Below, in pieces: positions 43,381 to 54,529 of a stretch of 64,000 nucleotides of DNA (positions are counted from its first letter, which is position 1; each line of letters opens with the position of its first letter). Both the position numbers and the translations under genes were made by a program. A model generated the notes under the pieces. It ran no database searches, was not told the origin of the DNA, and saw nothing but the letters and a program-made list of their open reading frames with translations. The DNA comes from Astropecten irregularis (lineage: Eukaryota; Echinodermata; Asteroidea; Paxillosida; Astropectinidae). The DNA is taken from NCBI GenBank assembly GCA_963971285.1, contig OZ020248.1, positions 16,678,001 through 16,742,000 on the forward strand, written 5' to 3'.

Positions 43381-45588
43381 GATTGTTCAATGTACAATTT
43401 GAATTGAAGACTGTATTAAATTTATGTTGATCGGTCCAGGTCATGCGCGCTGCATATTAATGAGCGATATTGTCTACACTTGACAATGGAATACGCGCAG
43501 GGTGCAATTATTCCATTGTACGCACAGCACGACGCGCTAGGCAACGTTTTGCAAACCATACACTGACGCCCAAACAATAAACATATCGGTTGATATCGAC
43601 ATTATTGTGCTGTAACGTGTCAGGTTATAGAGTATAGCTGGGGGTTTGGGGCTGCCAGGAAGGGTGATTGTTCATTATTTTTGTCTGACAATTTTACGGG
43701 AACGGAAAACCAAAAATGGTGGAATTGAAGACACGCAGCTCAAGAACAAAACCTAAATTCAAAATAAAGCCCTTGCTTATCATAGCCCACGGTCGTGCGT
43801 AGTTTTCGGCAAACTTATTGGAAACGAATATTTTTATTTCCTGGGTTTTTTTTTAAGGGAATGGATCATTCTAACTTTGTCCAGTCCAACATCTCCTTTC
43901 TTTTTTACAAAACGCCGTAAGATGAGACGGTATCTAGATTTCGTCTTTAAATTCAAGTGGGTGCTATCTCCAAATTTCACCCTTGAAAGATAACCCGATT
44001 TTGTCTTCAATATTTTGATATTTTCACTTTTCAATGATAGCCCTGAACCTAATATTTTTGTCAGAGAAAAAACTAGTTTGCCTGTAGGCCGGAGCAATTT
44101 CCAAAAGGATAGCGTCAAGATTGTTCAATGTACAATTTGAATTGAAGACTGTATTAAATTTATGTTGATCGGTCCAGGTCATGCGCGCTGCATATTAATG
44201 AGCGATATTGTCTACACTTGACAATGGAATACGCGCAGGGTGCAATTATTCCATTGTACGCACAGCACGACGCGCTAGGCAACGTTTTGCAAACCATACA
44301 CTGACGCCCAAACAATAAACATATCGGTTGATATCGACATTATTGTGCTGTAACGTGTCAGGTTATAGAGTATAGCTGGGGGTTTGGGGCTGCCAGGAAG
44401 GGTGATTGTTCATTATTTTTGTCTGACAATTTTACGGGAACGGAAAACCAAAAATGGTGGAATTGAAGACACGCAGCTCAAGAACAAAACCTAAATTCAA
44501 AATAAAGCCCTTGCTTATCATAGCCCACGGTCGTGCGTAGTTTTCGGCAAACTTATTGGAAACGAATATTTTTATTTCCTGGGTTTTTTTTTAAGGGAAT
44601 GGATCATTCTAACTTTGTCCAGTCCAACATCTCCTTTCTTTTTTACAAAACGCCGTAAGAGACGGTATCTAGATTTCGTCTTTAAATTCAAGTGGGTGCT
44701 ATCTCCAAATTTCACCCTTGAAAGATAACCCGATTTTGTCTTCAATATTTTGATATTTTCACTTTTCAATGATAGCCCTGAACCTAATATTTTTGTCAGA
44801 GAAAAAACTAGTTTGCCTGTAGGCCGGAGCAATTTCCAAAAGGATAGCGTCAAGATTGTTCAATGTACAATTTGAATTGAAGACTGTATTAAATTTATGT
44901 TGATCGGTCCAGGTCATGCGCGCTGCATATTAATGAGCGATATTGTCTACACTTGACAATGGAATACGCGCAGGGTGCAATTATTCCATTGTACGCACAG
45001 CACGACGCGCTAGGCAACGTTTTGCAAACCATACACTGACGCCCAAACAATAAACATATCGGTTGATATCGACATTATTGTGCTGTAACGTGTCAGGTTA
45101 TAGAGTATAGCTGGGGGTTTGGGGCTGCCAGGAAGGGTGATTGTTCATTATTTTTGTCTGACAATTTTACGGGAACGGAAAACCAAAAATGGTGGAATTG
45201 AAGACACGCAGCTCAAGAACAAAACCTAAATTCAAAATAAAGCCCTTGCTTATCATAGCCCACGGTCGTGCGTAGTTTTCGGCAAACTTATTGGAAACGA
45301 ATATTTTTATTTCCTGGGTTTTTTTTTAAGGGAATGGATCATTCTAACTTTGTCCAGTCCAACATCTCCTTTCTTTTTTACAAAACGCCGTAAGAGACGG
45401 TATCTAGATTTCGTCTTTAAATTCAAGTGGGTGCTATCTCCAAATTTCACCCTTGAAAGATAACCCGATTTTGTCTTCAATATTTTGATATTTTCACTTT
45501 TCAATGATAGCACTGAACCTAATATTTTTGTCAGAAAAAAAACTAGTTTGCCTGTAGGCCGGAGCAATTTCCAAAAGGATAGCGTCAA
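43381..45588 (+). repeat. Local run of single-monomer duplications
   Basis: Three consecutive joins carry the private mark 'acgcgcagggtgcaatt' (near 43,494, 44,231 and 44,966) where every other monomer reads 'acgcgcaaggtgc'. The same units share 'ccagtccaac' in an otherwise C-like background. One has a 3-bp insertion, 'cgtaagatgagacgg' (43,915-43,929). Spacings are 738, 735 and 735. A single monomer therefore amplified here, apart from the trimer period. Confidence 0.85.
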
Positions 45589-46392
45589 GATTGTTCAATG
45601 TACAATTTGAATTGAAGACTGTATTAAATTTATGTTGATCGGTCCAGGTCATGCGCGCTGCATATTAATGAGCGATATTGTCTACACTTGACAATGGAAT
45701 ACGCGCAAGGTGCAATTATTCCATTGTACGCACAGCACGACGCGCTAGGCAACGTTTTGCAAACCATACACTGACGCCCAAACAATAAACATATCGGTTG
45801 ATATCGACATTATTGTGCTGTAACGTGTCAGGTTATAGAGTATAGCTGGGGGTTTGGGGCTGCCAGGAAGGGTGATTGGGCATTATTTTTGTCTGACAAT
45901 TTTACGCCGGATCGGAAAACCAAAAATGGTGGAATTGAAGACACGCAGCTCAAGAAAAAAAAAACTAAATTCAAAATAAAGCCCTTGCTTATCATAGCCC
46001 ACGGTCGTGCGTAGTTTTCGGCAAATTTATTGGAAACGAATATTTTCATTTCCTGTGTTTTTTTTAAGGGAATGGATCATTCTAACTTTGTCCAGTCCAA
46101 CATCTCCTTTCTTTTTTACAAAACGCCGTAAGAGACTGTATCTAGGTTTCGTCTTTAAATTCAAGTGGGTGCTATCTCCAAATTTCAGCCTTGAAAGGTA
46201 ACCTGATTTTGTCTTCAATATTTTGATGTTTTCACTTTTCAATGATAGCCCTGAAACTAATATTTTTGTCAGAGAAAAAACTTGTTTGCAGTTGTAGGCC
46301 GGAGCAATTTCCAAAAGGATAGCGTCAAGATTGTTCAATGTACAATTTGAATTGAAGACTGTATTAAATTTATGTTGATCGGTCCAGGCCAT

Positions 46393-47617
46393 GCGCGCTG
46401 CATATTAATGAGCGATATTGTCTACACTTGACAATGGAATACGCGCAAGGTGCAATTATTCCATTGTACGCACATCACGACGCGCTAGGCAACGTTTTGC
46501 AAACCATACACTGACGCCCAAACAATAAACATATCGGTTGATATCGACATTATTGTGCTGTAACGTGTCAGGTTATAGAGTATAGCTGGGGGGTTTGGGG
46601 CTGCCAGGAAGGGTGATTGGGCCTTATTTTTGCCTGAGAATTTTACGGGAACGGAAAACCAAAAATGGTGGAATTGAAGACACGCAGCTCAAGAAAAAAA
46701 AAACTAAATTCAAAATAAAGCCCTTGCTTATCATAGCCCACGGTCGTGCGTAGTTTTCGGCAAATTTATTGGAAACGAATATTTTCATTTCCTGTGTTTT
46801 TATAAGGGAATGGATCATTCTAACTTTGTCCAGACCAACATCTCCTTTCTTTTTTACAAAACGCCGTAAGAGACTGTATCTAGGTTTCGTCTTTAAATTC
46901 AAGTGGGTGCTATCTCCAAATTTCAGCCTTGAAAGATAACCTGATTTTGTCTTCAATATTTTGATGTTTTCACTTTTCAATGATAGCCCTGAAACTAATA
47001 TTTTTGTCAGAGAAAAAACTTGTTTGCAGTTGTAGGCCGGAGCAATTTCCAAAAGGATAGCGTCAAGATTGTTCAATGTACAATTTGAATTGAAGACTGT
47101 ATTAAATTTATGTTGATCGGTCCAGGCCATTTGCGCTGCATATTAATGAGCCATATTGTCTACACTTGACAATGGAATACGCGCAAGGTGCAATTATTCC
47201 ATTGTACGCACAGCACGACGCGCTAAGCAACGTTTTGCAAACCATACACTGACGCCCAAACAATAAACATATCGGTTGATATCGACATTCTTGTGCTGTT
47301 GTTACGTGTCAGGTTATAGAGTATAGCTGGGGGTTTGGGGCTGCCATTAAGGGTGACTTTGGGCCTTATTTTTGCCTGACAATTTTACGGGAACGGAAAA
47401 CCAAAAATGGTGGAATTGAAAACACGCAGGGAATGGATTATTCTAACTTTTTCCAGACCAACATCTCCTTTCTTTTTTTACAAAACGCCGTAAGAGACGG
47501 TATCTAGGTTTTGTCTTTAAATTCAAGTTGGTGCTATCTCCAAATTTCACCCTTGAAATATAACCCGAATTTGTCTTCAAAATTTAGATGTTTTCACTAT
47601 TCAAAGAAACTAGGAGA
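46393..47617 (+). repeat. Right edge of array: decayed monomers and terminal fragment
   Basis: The last full type A copy differs at several sites ('ttgcgctgcatattaatgagcc', 'gctgttgttacg', 'ccattaagggtgactttggg'). The final unit has lost about 150 bp: 'gaaaacacgcag' at about 47,420 joins straight to 'ggaatggattattc'. The array fades out near 47,617 after 'gttttcactattcaaagaaac'. This mirrors the decay at the left edge. Confidence 0.85.
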
Positions 47618-48494
47618 GTTCTGTTCGGTCGATGCGCGCTCCGTTACTGTCAGCGATATGAGTTATGTGCCCAATTTCATGGAATCTGTTACGGTCTATT
47701 GTTAATTAATACGGGCACCAGGCTATACGCGTGAAATCTATTTCGTGGAATCCGTGAGCAAGACCTTACGGTTAAGTCACATGGCCACGTTACGGACCTG
47801 TCGATGCCTGCGAGTTTATTTGGATAATGAAAATGCGTAATTTTGACCCCAAATTTCAGAAAAAATTACTTATAATTTGCGGTTGATACGGATACGGGTA
47901 TTTAACCGTATGAATTACCGATGTTACGGGTAAAACCTGCGGATGAGCCGGAGCCTCAGCCGGAGCCGAGCTTTCAGAGGAAGGTCGGTGCGCGTGCTGA
48001 GCCTATCAGGTCCCTGGGGATTTGGAAAAACTAATTTAGTATGGTGCACTGCGTCCCTGGAGTAGGTACCCAGACTCCACAATGAAATTTCATTATACGT
48101 ACTGTATAATATCTCACGTCACATGTTGAATGAAGCGAACGCGTGTTCATTTGCTTTGGTCGGTGTGGAAGTACGTAAACACATGCAAACATACCTTGCC
48201 GATTTTGCGGAAGTTTTAATGTTCCTAAATATTCTCGACAGTCGTTCTAGGTGCAACATGTATTTGCAGGTTGCGTTTAGTCACCTCCCGGAAGTCTATG
48301 GCCATGTCATGAATGTTGATAGTTGAGTTGATGACCAGTCTCAGGAATGATCGAATGGTTGTGGGCTTGTGGCCCAGGCTGCCACGCATCGCATGCACGG
48401 ATCAACGGATACTTTTACAGCACACAGTAGGCAACCGATAGTCCTTTACTAAATACTAGTTTTTAACTTTAATGTGCAACATGGGCCTGATGGG
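47618..48494. other. Non-coding, no gene seen
   Basis: Mixed-composition DNA with a short imperfect repeat 'gccggagcctcagccggagccg' region near 47,947-47,970. A 67-codon plus-strand frame at 48,123-48,326 has no recognisable features. Confidence 0.5.
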
Positions 48495-48903
48495 GTTACC
48501 TCAGTTTAGTATTCTCAGGGTAGCTGGTACGCAGCTTCTACAGTAAACTGACATCATTTGTAGTGTCATGTCTTTTACGCCACCCATATTATTTTCAATA
48601 TTTATTTGGGGTAGGACTAAGGAAACTTTTTTTTTCACTGAAATTATTGCTGAAATATGTTCTTTTTAGCCTTTTTTTTTTTTAGGGTTTACAATACCGG
48701 ACCCATGAATATTTGCTTTAACTTGTAAGTTGTAACAAATCTCATTTTGGAACAGTACAACTAGAAGCTAGTAAATGAATACTGAAAATGATATGGGTGG
48801 CATTATACACTAACACCGTGAACAAACTAACTAATCTAAGTTTATGACTCTTCATCATTCTTGTGTACCAGCTACCCTGGGTGTATTAAACTGAGGTAAC
48901 TCC
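48495..48903. mobile_element. MITE-like nested inverted repeat, ~409 bp
   Basis: The left arm (about 48,495-48,532: GTTACCTCAGTTTAGTATTC then CAGGGTAGCTGGTAC) matches the right arm in reverse (48,866-48,903) with a few differences. A second, inner pair 'gccacccatat' / 'atatgggtggc' (about 48,581 and 48,785) sits inside. There is no open frame. Target duplication is not clear. Probably a non-autonomous DNA element. Confidence 0.6.
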
Positions 48904-49003
48904 AGCCCCGGCCTGATGACATTCCAGTTTAATGGTGACATTGGTGTACTACAGTACCAGGAATAAAACCAACTTTTTGTAAAGAGACTTAGGCCTACTT
49001 CTA

Positions 49004-50628
49004 GTTGCGATGATCGTAACCCTAGGTCTGACAGGGACTGGGACCTTAGGGTTACGAGTCATCACAATCCCACTGTTACTATTTTAGCCACTTTGTGCTT
49101 GGACTTGTCCAGATATGCCTATTTTTTATCACTTTTAAAAATGCCAACACATATTTGAACTACATGTAGGTGATCTACATTAACTGACGCATCTTATAAA
49201 ACCACTTTAAAGACCAAAAATTAATTTTCTGAAGAAAAAAATGAGCAAAAACTTACCAAAGTTGTGGAGAAATCGTGGAGACTCCCGTGATCGCTTTGAC
49301 GTGAGTTTGAATAATGCGCTGTGCGAGGCTGGACCAATCAGCGCGAAGACAGCTGCAGTCATGGCCGCGATCCAAAAAGGTACCGACCGAGCGCAACATA
49401 CACTTCAATTTGAAGCCCACGAGCCGGCCGGCCGTGAGCCACCGTCCGTAACGGTGGAACGAACCCGGCCGCGATCCAAAAAGGTAGGCCTTCCGACCGA
49501 GCGCAATATACACTTCAGTTCAAGCACACGGCACATGTGTAACGTACTGATTGAGACTTTCGCTGGTGCACGTACACAATGTACGTTAACTACGTTTGCT
49601 TTGAAACTGTGGCTATAACGCACGCGGATACCAGGCTGTCTTTCTCTGCGGTGTGGGCAATGTTTTTACTTCTTAATTTTTAAATGCGATCGTCGGTCGG
49701 TTTCAGTAGGATTTCACGATATTTTTTGTTGGATTCAGTATAATTATGAAAAGAGTGTTTCTACTTGGCCAATTTTTTATTTTATTTTTTTATTTTATTT
49801 TTTTTAGCCTTTGAGAAAGATCCTGCTAGGATCGAAACGCGTCAGGCCCTCCTAACTTTAAGCAAAAAAATAACTAATTGAAATTCAAGTAAGATTTATA
49901 AGCTGATCAGCCTACGATTTACGGTACTTTGGAAGGAGGGTCGATCAGAATATTTTTATTTAGATCTCGCAACGATATAACGCATACATATCGTGTATAA
50001 TACACCATTTCTTTCTCCATGAATCGTATTTTCGCATGTGTTCGATGTCGGAAAAAAATCACGCCGTATACGTTTTTCTTCACCTGTCATATCAGAAGAG
50101 CGGCGGAAAATAAACTTAATTCGGCAGTTTTGGCACACGGGTCTGGTCAATTCAATAACCTGTGATTTATTTAACGGACACGCTCACACACTGTATGCAA
50201 TATGCCGTGTATAGCACTGTACAATGCACGTGATACGAGCCTTCCATAGGGCTGCGAGTTTGAGTTTGAAAGGTGGAACAGCCAAAATGGGATTTCGCAT
50301 GATGTAATTAGGTCGAGATGGCACACTGCGCACTATTCAAAATGGCCGACTTTTTTTCGGGAATCTCGACACCTTCGGTAAGTTTTGGGTCATTTTTTCT
50401 GAATATAATGATCGTTCGATATTCAAAGTGGTTTATATGACTCATTGATAAGTACCAATCAGATCCATGTAGTCAGATTTTGTGTTTGGATTTTGGAAAG
50501 TGGAAAACTAAGTGGAAACGTATTTCAGGAGTTGGCCAAAAAGGTTGTACCCATTTTTTTTATCCAGTTTTGTCGTAACCCTAAGGTCCCAGTCCCCATG
50601 TCAGACCTAGGGTTAGGATCATCGCAAC
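49004..50628. mobile_element. 1.6-kb TIR element flanked by TA
   Basis: GTTGCGATGATC...CCTAGGTCTGACA...GGGACTGGGACCTTAGGGTTACG at 49,004-49,063 is matched in reverse at 50,570-50,628, about 57 of 60 bases. TA stands directly outside each end (49,002-49,003 and 50,629-50,630), as for Tc1/mariner-type insertions. No transposase is visible. The interior holds a CpG-rich stretch with 'gaccaatcagcgcg' (about 49,332-49,346) and an open frame at 49,241-49,618 that I cannot match to a family. Alternatively this is two MITE ends that happen to flank host DNA. Confidence 0.55.
49368..49520 (+). repeat. Direct duplication ~105 bp apart
   Basis: 'cgcgatccaaaaaggta' followed by 'ccgaccgagcgcaacatacacttca' at about 49,366-49,407 returns at about 49,470-49,518 with 'ggcctt' inserted. 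It lies inside the TA-flanked element. 'accgagcg..caacatacactt' also resembles a minus-strand stretch at about 59,635-59,657. Confidence 0.7.
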
Positions 50629-50825
50629 TACATGAATGACAAAAATTATGAATATGCATAGAATTGCATGGTCGCCGGAGTTGTCGTACGGCCGACCGTT
50701 GGTCGTTGCGTACTGGTAGTCGTACACCATGTGTGTTTGCATAGGCACATCGCGTGATGCATGCTCTGTACGTGCCTGCAATGGCCTTGCGTGCATACGT
50801 AACGAGTTGGGCCAGCACATGGTTT

Positions 50826-50895
50826 CCGTGACGTCACGAGCACTGCTGTGCGTGTTGACCAATCAGCTCGGCGCTTGTCACACACGGCACTGTTT
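50826..50895 (+). promoter_or_regulatory. Promoter-like CRE plus CCAAT stretch
   Basis: A perfect cAMP-response-element palindrome TGACGTCA (50,829-50,836) lies 22 bp before CCAATCAG (50,859-50,866) in locally CpG-rich DNA. An open frame runs through to 51,172 on the plus strand, with no recognised family. Whether a transcript starts here cannot be told from sequence alone. Confidence 0.3.
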
Positions 50896-51156
50896 CCATC
50901 CGTATTACAGTACATATGGGAATTTTTTCGCTATGCTTCAGTACTTTGTGGTGTCCTCAAGTTCAATAATATTACTATATACAATATCAGCAAGGTTAAA
51001 TTTGTGGAAAGAGGGCAGGGCTTTGATTTTTGAGGAAAATTATGAGGTAAAAACGGTAACGAAGATGCGACTTTTCATGGATGCATGGAATGGCCGCAGG
51101 CAAGAATATTGGCTAGTTTCTGCTCTCATTGTGTGGACTTTTGATACGTTATTGTT

Positions 51157-51293
51157 AATGGGAGACTTTTGAGAACCGGTCTAACAGTGCACGCGCACGC
51201 AATTGTGAGCATGCGCGCGTTGTTCTGCGCCTGCGCTGTTGTGCGCGCGCGCGCGCTGTTGACTTGAAGACTGGTTCTCAAAAGTTTCCCATT
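51157..51293. repeat. 137-bp hairpin with CG-alternating loop
   Basis: AATGGGAGACTTTTGAGAAC at 51,157 pairs with GTTCTCAAAAGTTTCCCATT ending at 51,293 with one or two mismatches; the stem extends to 'cggtct'/'agactgg'. The loop is an alternating purine-pyrimidine stretch with (GC)7 near 51,243-51,256. It looks like a very short MITE. Target duplication not found. Confidence 0.7.
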
Positions 51294-51969
51294 GGTTGTA
51301 GTTACTACACTTAGCCAGACTAGACAAAAATCAAAATGGCAGACGGGCTGTTTTCAAGTGTGCAACAATTACAAAACAATATTGTTACTGTAATAAGAAT
51401 ATTGCAATTTTGCATAAGAATATTGTAATTTTTACTCAGAAATATTGCACAAAATTCTTCTATCTGGATAATCTGCAGTTTTAAGGACTCAGGAACATTT
51501 GCTGAAAGTCAAAAATTTGGAGCAGTAGAAACAATGAAGGTTTTTTTATTCCCTTTATAGGTATCGTACCTTAACATGTACATGTACATGTACACCGTTG
51601 CCCATACCCAATTGGCTTGTAATGTGTACTTCCAAGATAAAAAGAGTAAGCTCCACGTGTACAGCAACTATCGGTGGGTTTTGACTGTTGCTAGCCTGGT
51701 CCCTTCCTCCATGCCTGGGCTAAGGAGTAAGGTAAGTACATGTACATGATGCTTGGTGCTGCAGACAGGTAGATCATTTCTTCCTTGTTATGTGCTGGTT
51801 CTTTCTCTGCTGCATGCCACCTCCCTGAAAGGTAAATCCCTTTTCAATATTGAGTTGCCTTTTTAATACCGTTTCCTTTTCTAGCAGCTTTTTAAGTTTC
51901 ATCTTGATACATGCCCTCTCATCATGCATGATCAATGCCGACGTGAGCTACATCTTGGATATGATTACA
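51294..51969. other. Non-coding, no gene seen
   Basis: It contains a short (ACATGT)n tract at about 51,574-51,593 and scattered GTACATG motifs. No coding signal. Confidence 0.5.
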
Positions 51970-52152
51970 GGTCAACTCGCCCCTAGCTGAGTCACCCCTT
52001 ACCGACTCACCCCTTGCCAACTCGCATCCTTGCCAATTCACCCCCTGATCAACTCGCCCCCTTTACTCGCCCCCTGGACGACTCGCCCTCTGAGCGACAT
52101 GCCCCCTGGCAGACTCACCCCTTAGCTGACTCCCCCCCCCCCCCCCCCCCCC
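51970..52152 (+). repeat. ~18-bp minisatellite ending in C-run
   Basis: About nine degenerate copies of a 'gactcaccccttgcc'-like unit run from 51,970 to about 52,130, ending in 21 C (52,132-52,152). A 117-codon frame over it is Pro/Ser-rich repeat noise. Confidence 0.85.
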
Positions 52153-52715
52153 GCGATTTATTCAGAAATGAGAGGGAAAATGTGAAGTTAATTCATCAAA
52201 AACTCAACTTCAAACAAAACATAGAACAAAACATAGTACATGTACGTCTCATTATGACAACACTAATAAATTACAATGTTAAAAAAGTGAAAGTAGTTAA
52301 CAAAAGTCTACAAAAAATGCCAGCAATAACACTTAAAATAACAACTAGACCTGTGTTTGTATTATAAATAATATGAAAAACAAACATGAACGCAAATGGC
52401 CCAGTACAGAGAAATAGCGGTGTTTTAATTGTCGTAAACAAGTATCCGGAACGTTGTCACTCATCCATCAATACACGTATACAGATTCGTGTACATACAC
52501 ACGCCCATATGAGAAACACAGAAATGGCTGAGTCTACTATAGGCCAGCGTGCATAGTATATGGTTTTGCATATGGGCGGTGGAAACAGCAAAATGATTGA
52601 TTTTCTAGCTCGTCGTGCTCCGTTCACGTGTACACAATTGGCCCACTACTATAGATAGCCATATCAGCGGTCCAAAAAGTTCCAAAGAACGTGTTTTTGT
52701 GTTATGTTTGACTCT
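52153..52715. other. Non-coding, no gene seen
   Basis: AT-rich DNA without recognisable coding or repeat structure. Confidence 0.5.
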
Positions 52716-53016
52716 AAATGGCAAAATTAATTATTCAAAAAATCAATGAAAAATCAGTTGATGACGTCATCGTGACGTTACTTCACATTTGGAATAGCAA
52801 TAGCATTTCCTACCCACCCACCAAGTTTCATCAAGATCGGATATTCGCTTATATGTGTTTCTGTGAAAAAATGGCAAAATTAATTATTCAAAAATCAATA
52901 AAAAATCAGCCGATGACGTCATCGTGACGTAACTTCACATTTGGGATATTAGTACCATTCCCTACCTACCCACCAAGTTTCATCACCATCGGATATTCCC
53001 TTATGTGTGAATCTGA
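52716..53016 (+). repeat. 152-bp tandem duplication with CRE-like core
   Basis: The unit 'aatggcaaaattaattattc...' at 52,718 recurs at 52,870. Each copy carries 'gatgacgtcatcgtgacgt' followed by 'tacttcacatttgg' and 'ccaccaagtttcatca'. A third, partial echo ('aaaatcatcatgacgtcaca') follows near 53,017. The motif string 'tgacgtcatcatgacgtca' also appears at about 58,371-58,389 in an otherwise different repeat. Confidence 0.85.
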
Positions 53017-54529
53017 AAATCATCATGACGTCACAACTTTTTGGTATTTTGTGACATGTGCCTATAGAGGGTGTGCAGTCACGTGATCAGGACGTCATTT
53101 TGGACGGCAACGCTGTACACATGTATAATGCACGTACGTATAGTGTATGTAACCCACGTGTGTTCGCGTAGCTTGCAAATCAACCGGACGCATACGCAGA
53201 CGAAGAAGTGCGTGCATATAATGATGCTGTCTGGTACGTATGCCACGGCCGTTCAGATTGCGCATAACCGGAAATCTATTGTCTAAAGAAAAACAAAAGA
53301 GGGCGCTATCCGATCGAAGGTCATGTTTGCTTTGTGTACAGCATGAATATTCATGAGATCTTTGTCCTACCCAAAAACCAGCCTCAACGTTGTATTCGCT
53401 ATCGGTCTTGCCTGTGGACTGTTCTATTATGTATAGGGGGGTACAAGCTTTACATTTCATCGTAGAAATTTACAAATGGGAATATAGTTTAGCAAAAATA
53501 CCTCTTGTTTCCAATGATCATAGAGCAGTGACGTCATCAATGAAAGATTTTATAAATTGTCGTTATCTATGAAACCAGGTCAACTAACAGCAATTTTTCT
53601 TCAATTCCGGCATCTCGACCACCCCTTTTATAGTAATAGATCAGTCCATATTGGCTACGTAATCGGTTGCTATGTAGTTGTATGGCCATAGCCAATATGC
53701 AGGTCGACCGGTCAACCGAGAGGAAAAGTAGCAACTTGTGAACTCCGTGTCTGTGAAAAAGCGCCGAAATTCACGTTTTAACAAACCAATATGTGAAAAC
53801 CAAACTCATCAGCGGCATTATTACACTATTGAGGTTAACTGGCATGAGAAAGATCTTCTATTTCCTCGGGGTTTTATCTATAATGTGGCATTTTCTGTTT
53901 CGTCTATCAACGTGTTTTCAATGGACGGTCGTGTAAGTAGTCCGACACTGCCGGAGAATATGCTGAACATTCCCCTTCCAAATTCCCGAATTTGATTGAG
54001 AAACAGGTCAACTAACATTAAAGTTTTATCAGGATAATGGAGATCAACATCCTTAGTCCCTATATTTGAAGTATTTGTGTTCAATGGTAAAAGGCAAAAC
54101 ATGTTAATTGTACGGTTTTGTTGAGTTGTTGGTGCCTGGGTACGGGTGCGGAAGTTTTCACGTAAACAAAGCCGCCATGTTTGTTGCATCATCAAAACGA
54201 CATGGCATTTTGCACAAATGCTAGTTAATTTGAAATTAATTAAACGAGTGCGGCTAATTAAGGTAGGCCTACTGATTGATTTTGGCTCTGAAGGGGAGGG
54301 GGGTTAAGCAGAATCAAGAAAGTGATTTGACAAAAAAAAACATTCAAAGAAAATGTTTGTTTGATGCTGAATAGCTGTTTTATTTACATTCATGCTGTTT
54401 CATTTATTTTCTGTACCTCCTCACAATAAATAAATTTTTTTGAATATCTAAATCTTAACCCACACAATGTTTTTTACTCCAGCTACAAAAATGGAAGTCA
54501 GCTATGTAGTATTTGGCTTGGCAAATTAA
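53017..54529. other. Non-coding; small inverted repeats, no gene supported
   Basis: It contains a CACGTG E-box and 'ggacgtcattttgg' near 53,080-53,105. A 10-bp inverted repeat ATATTGGCTA / TAGCCAATAT lies at about 53,649-53,697. Opposed open frames at 53,738-53,995 (+) and 53,878-54,195 (-) have no recognisable family, and I do not call either one a gene. Confidence 0.45.

Larger units (their letters stand above)
21021..46400 (+). repeat. Right sub-array: A-B-C trimer, ~2,208 bp period
   Basis: Three monomer types alternate. Type A carries 'aacttgtttgcagttgtagg' and 'tccagtccaac'; from 25,258 on it is also led by 'caagaaaaaaaaaact'. Type B has the short T-run 'cctgtgtttttttaagg'. Type C has 'atagcactgaacc'. 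Type A landmarks lie at 21,021, 25,437, 29,115, 31,323, 37,211, 40,118, 42,326 and 46,007. The steps are 4,416, 3,678, 2,208, 5,888, 2,907, 2,208 and 3,681. All are whole numbers of ~736-bp monomers; 2,907 is 2,208 plus 699, the inserted element and its target duplication. A two-monomer block (22,377-23,550 type) is inserted in some periods, for example at 32,679-33,852. Confidence 0.9.
4640..47617 (+). repeat. 43-kb satellite array, ~735-bp monomer, ~57 copies
   Basis: A head-to-tail array. I tracked the motif 'aaggatagcgtcaagattg' through about 57 full monomers. Measured spacings are 729, 732, 733, 735, 737 and 738 bp, depending on monomer type. Monomers are AT-rich with conserved GC-rich islands (gcgcgctgcatattaatgag; acgacgcgctaggcaacg). 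Most length variation lies in one T-run with its G/T-rich edge (cctgggttttttttaaggg versus cctgtgtttttttaaggg) and in the stretch 'caagaacaaaacct' versus 'caagaaaaaaaaaact'. Neighbouring monomers are often less alike than monomers 2-5 units away, which is higher-order organisation. Open frames of 64-165 codons occur on both strands of each monomer, but the T-run length change alters their frame from copy to copy, so I do not call them genes. Function unknown; centromeric, pericentromeric or other heterochromatic satellite is possible. Confidence 0.98.

Noticed and set aside
4640..47617. Repeated 64-165-codon open frames on both strands of the satellite as a tandem gene family
   Set aside because: Frame and length change with the T-run length from copy to copy, both strands are open at the same place, and no motif, signal or splice structure is present. 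AT-rich repeats easily stay open.
4640..47617. CRISPR-like or bacterial repeat array
   Set aside because: Units are 735 bp without spacers, and the surroundings are eukaryotic (introns, MITEs, non-LTR fragment).
4640..47617. rDNA, 5S or histone tandem cluster
   Set aside because: No rRNA or histone sequence is recognisable in the monomer.
48123..48326. 67-codon plus-strand frame as a gene
   Set aside because: Short, no family, no splice or promoter context.
49241..49618. 125-codon plus-strand frame as a gene
   Set aside because: It is overlapped by antisense frames, contains the internal direct duplication, and has no recognisable domain.
53738..54195. Opposed frames of 85 and 105 codons
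   Set aside because: They overlap on opposite strands, neither has a recognisable family, and no splice context could be defended.
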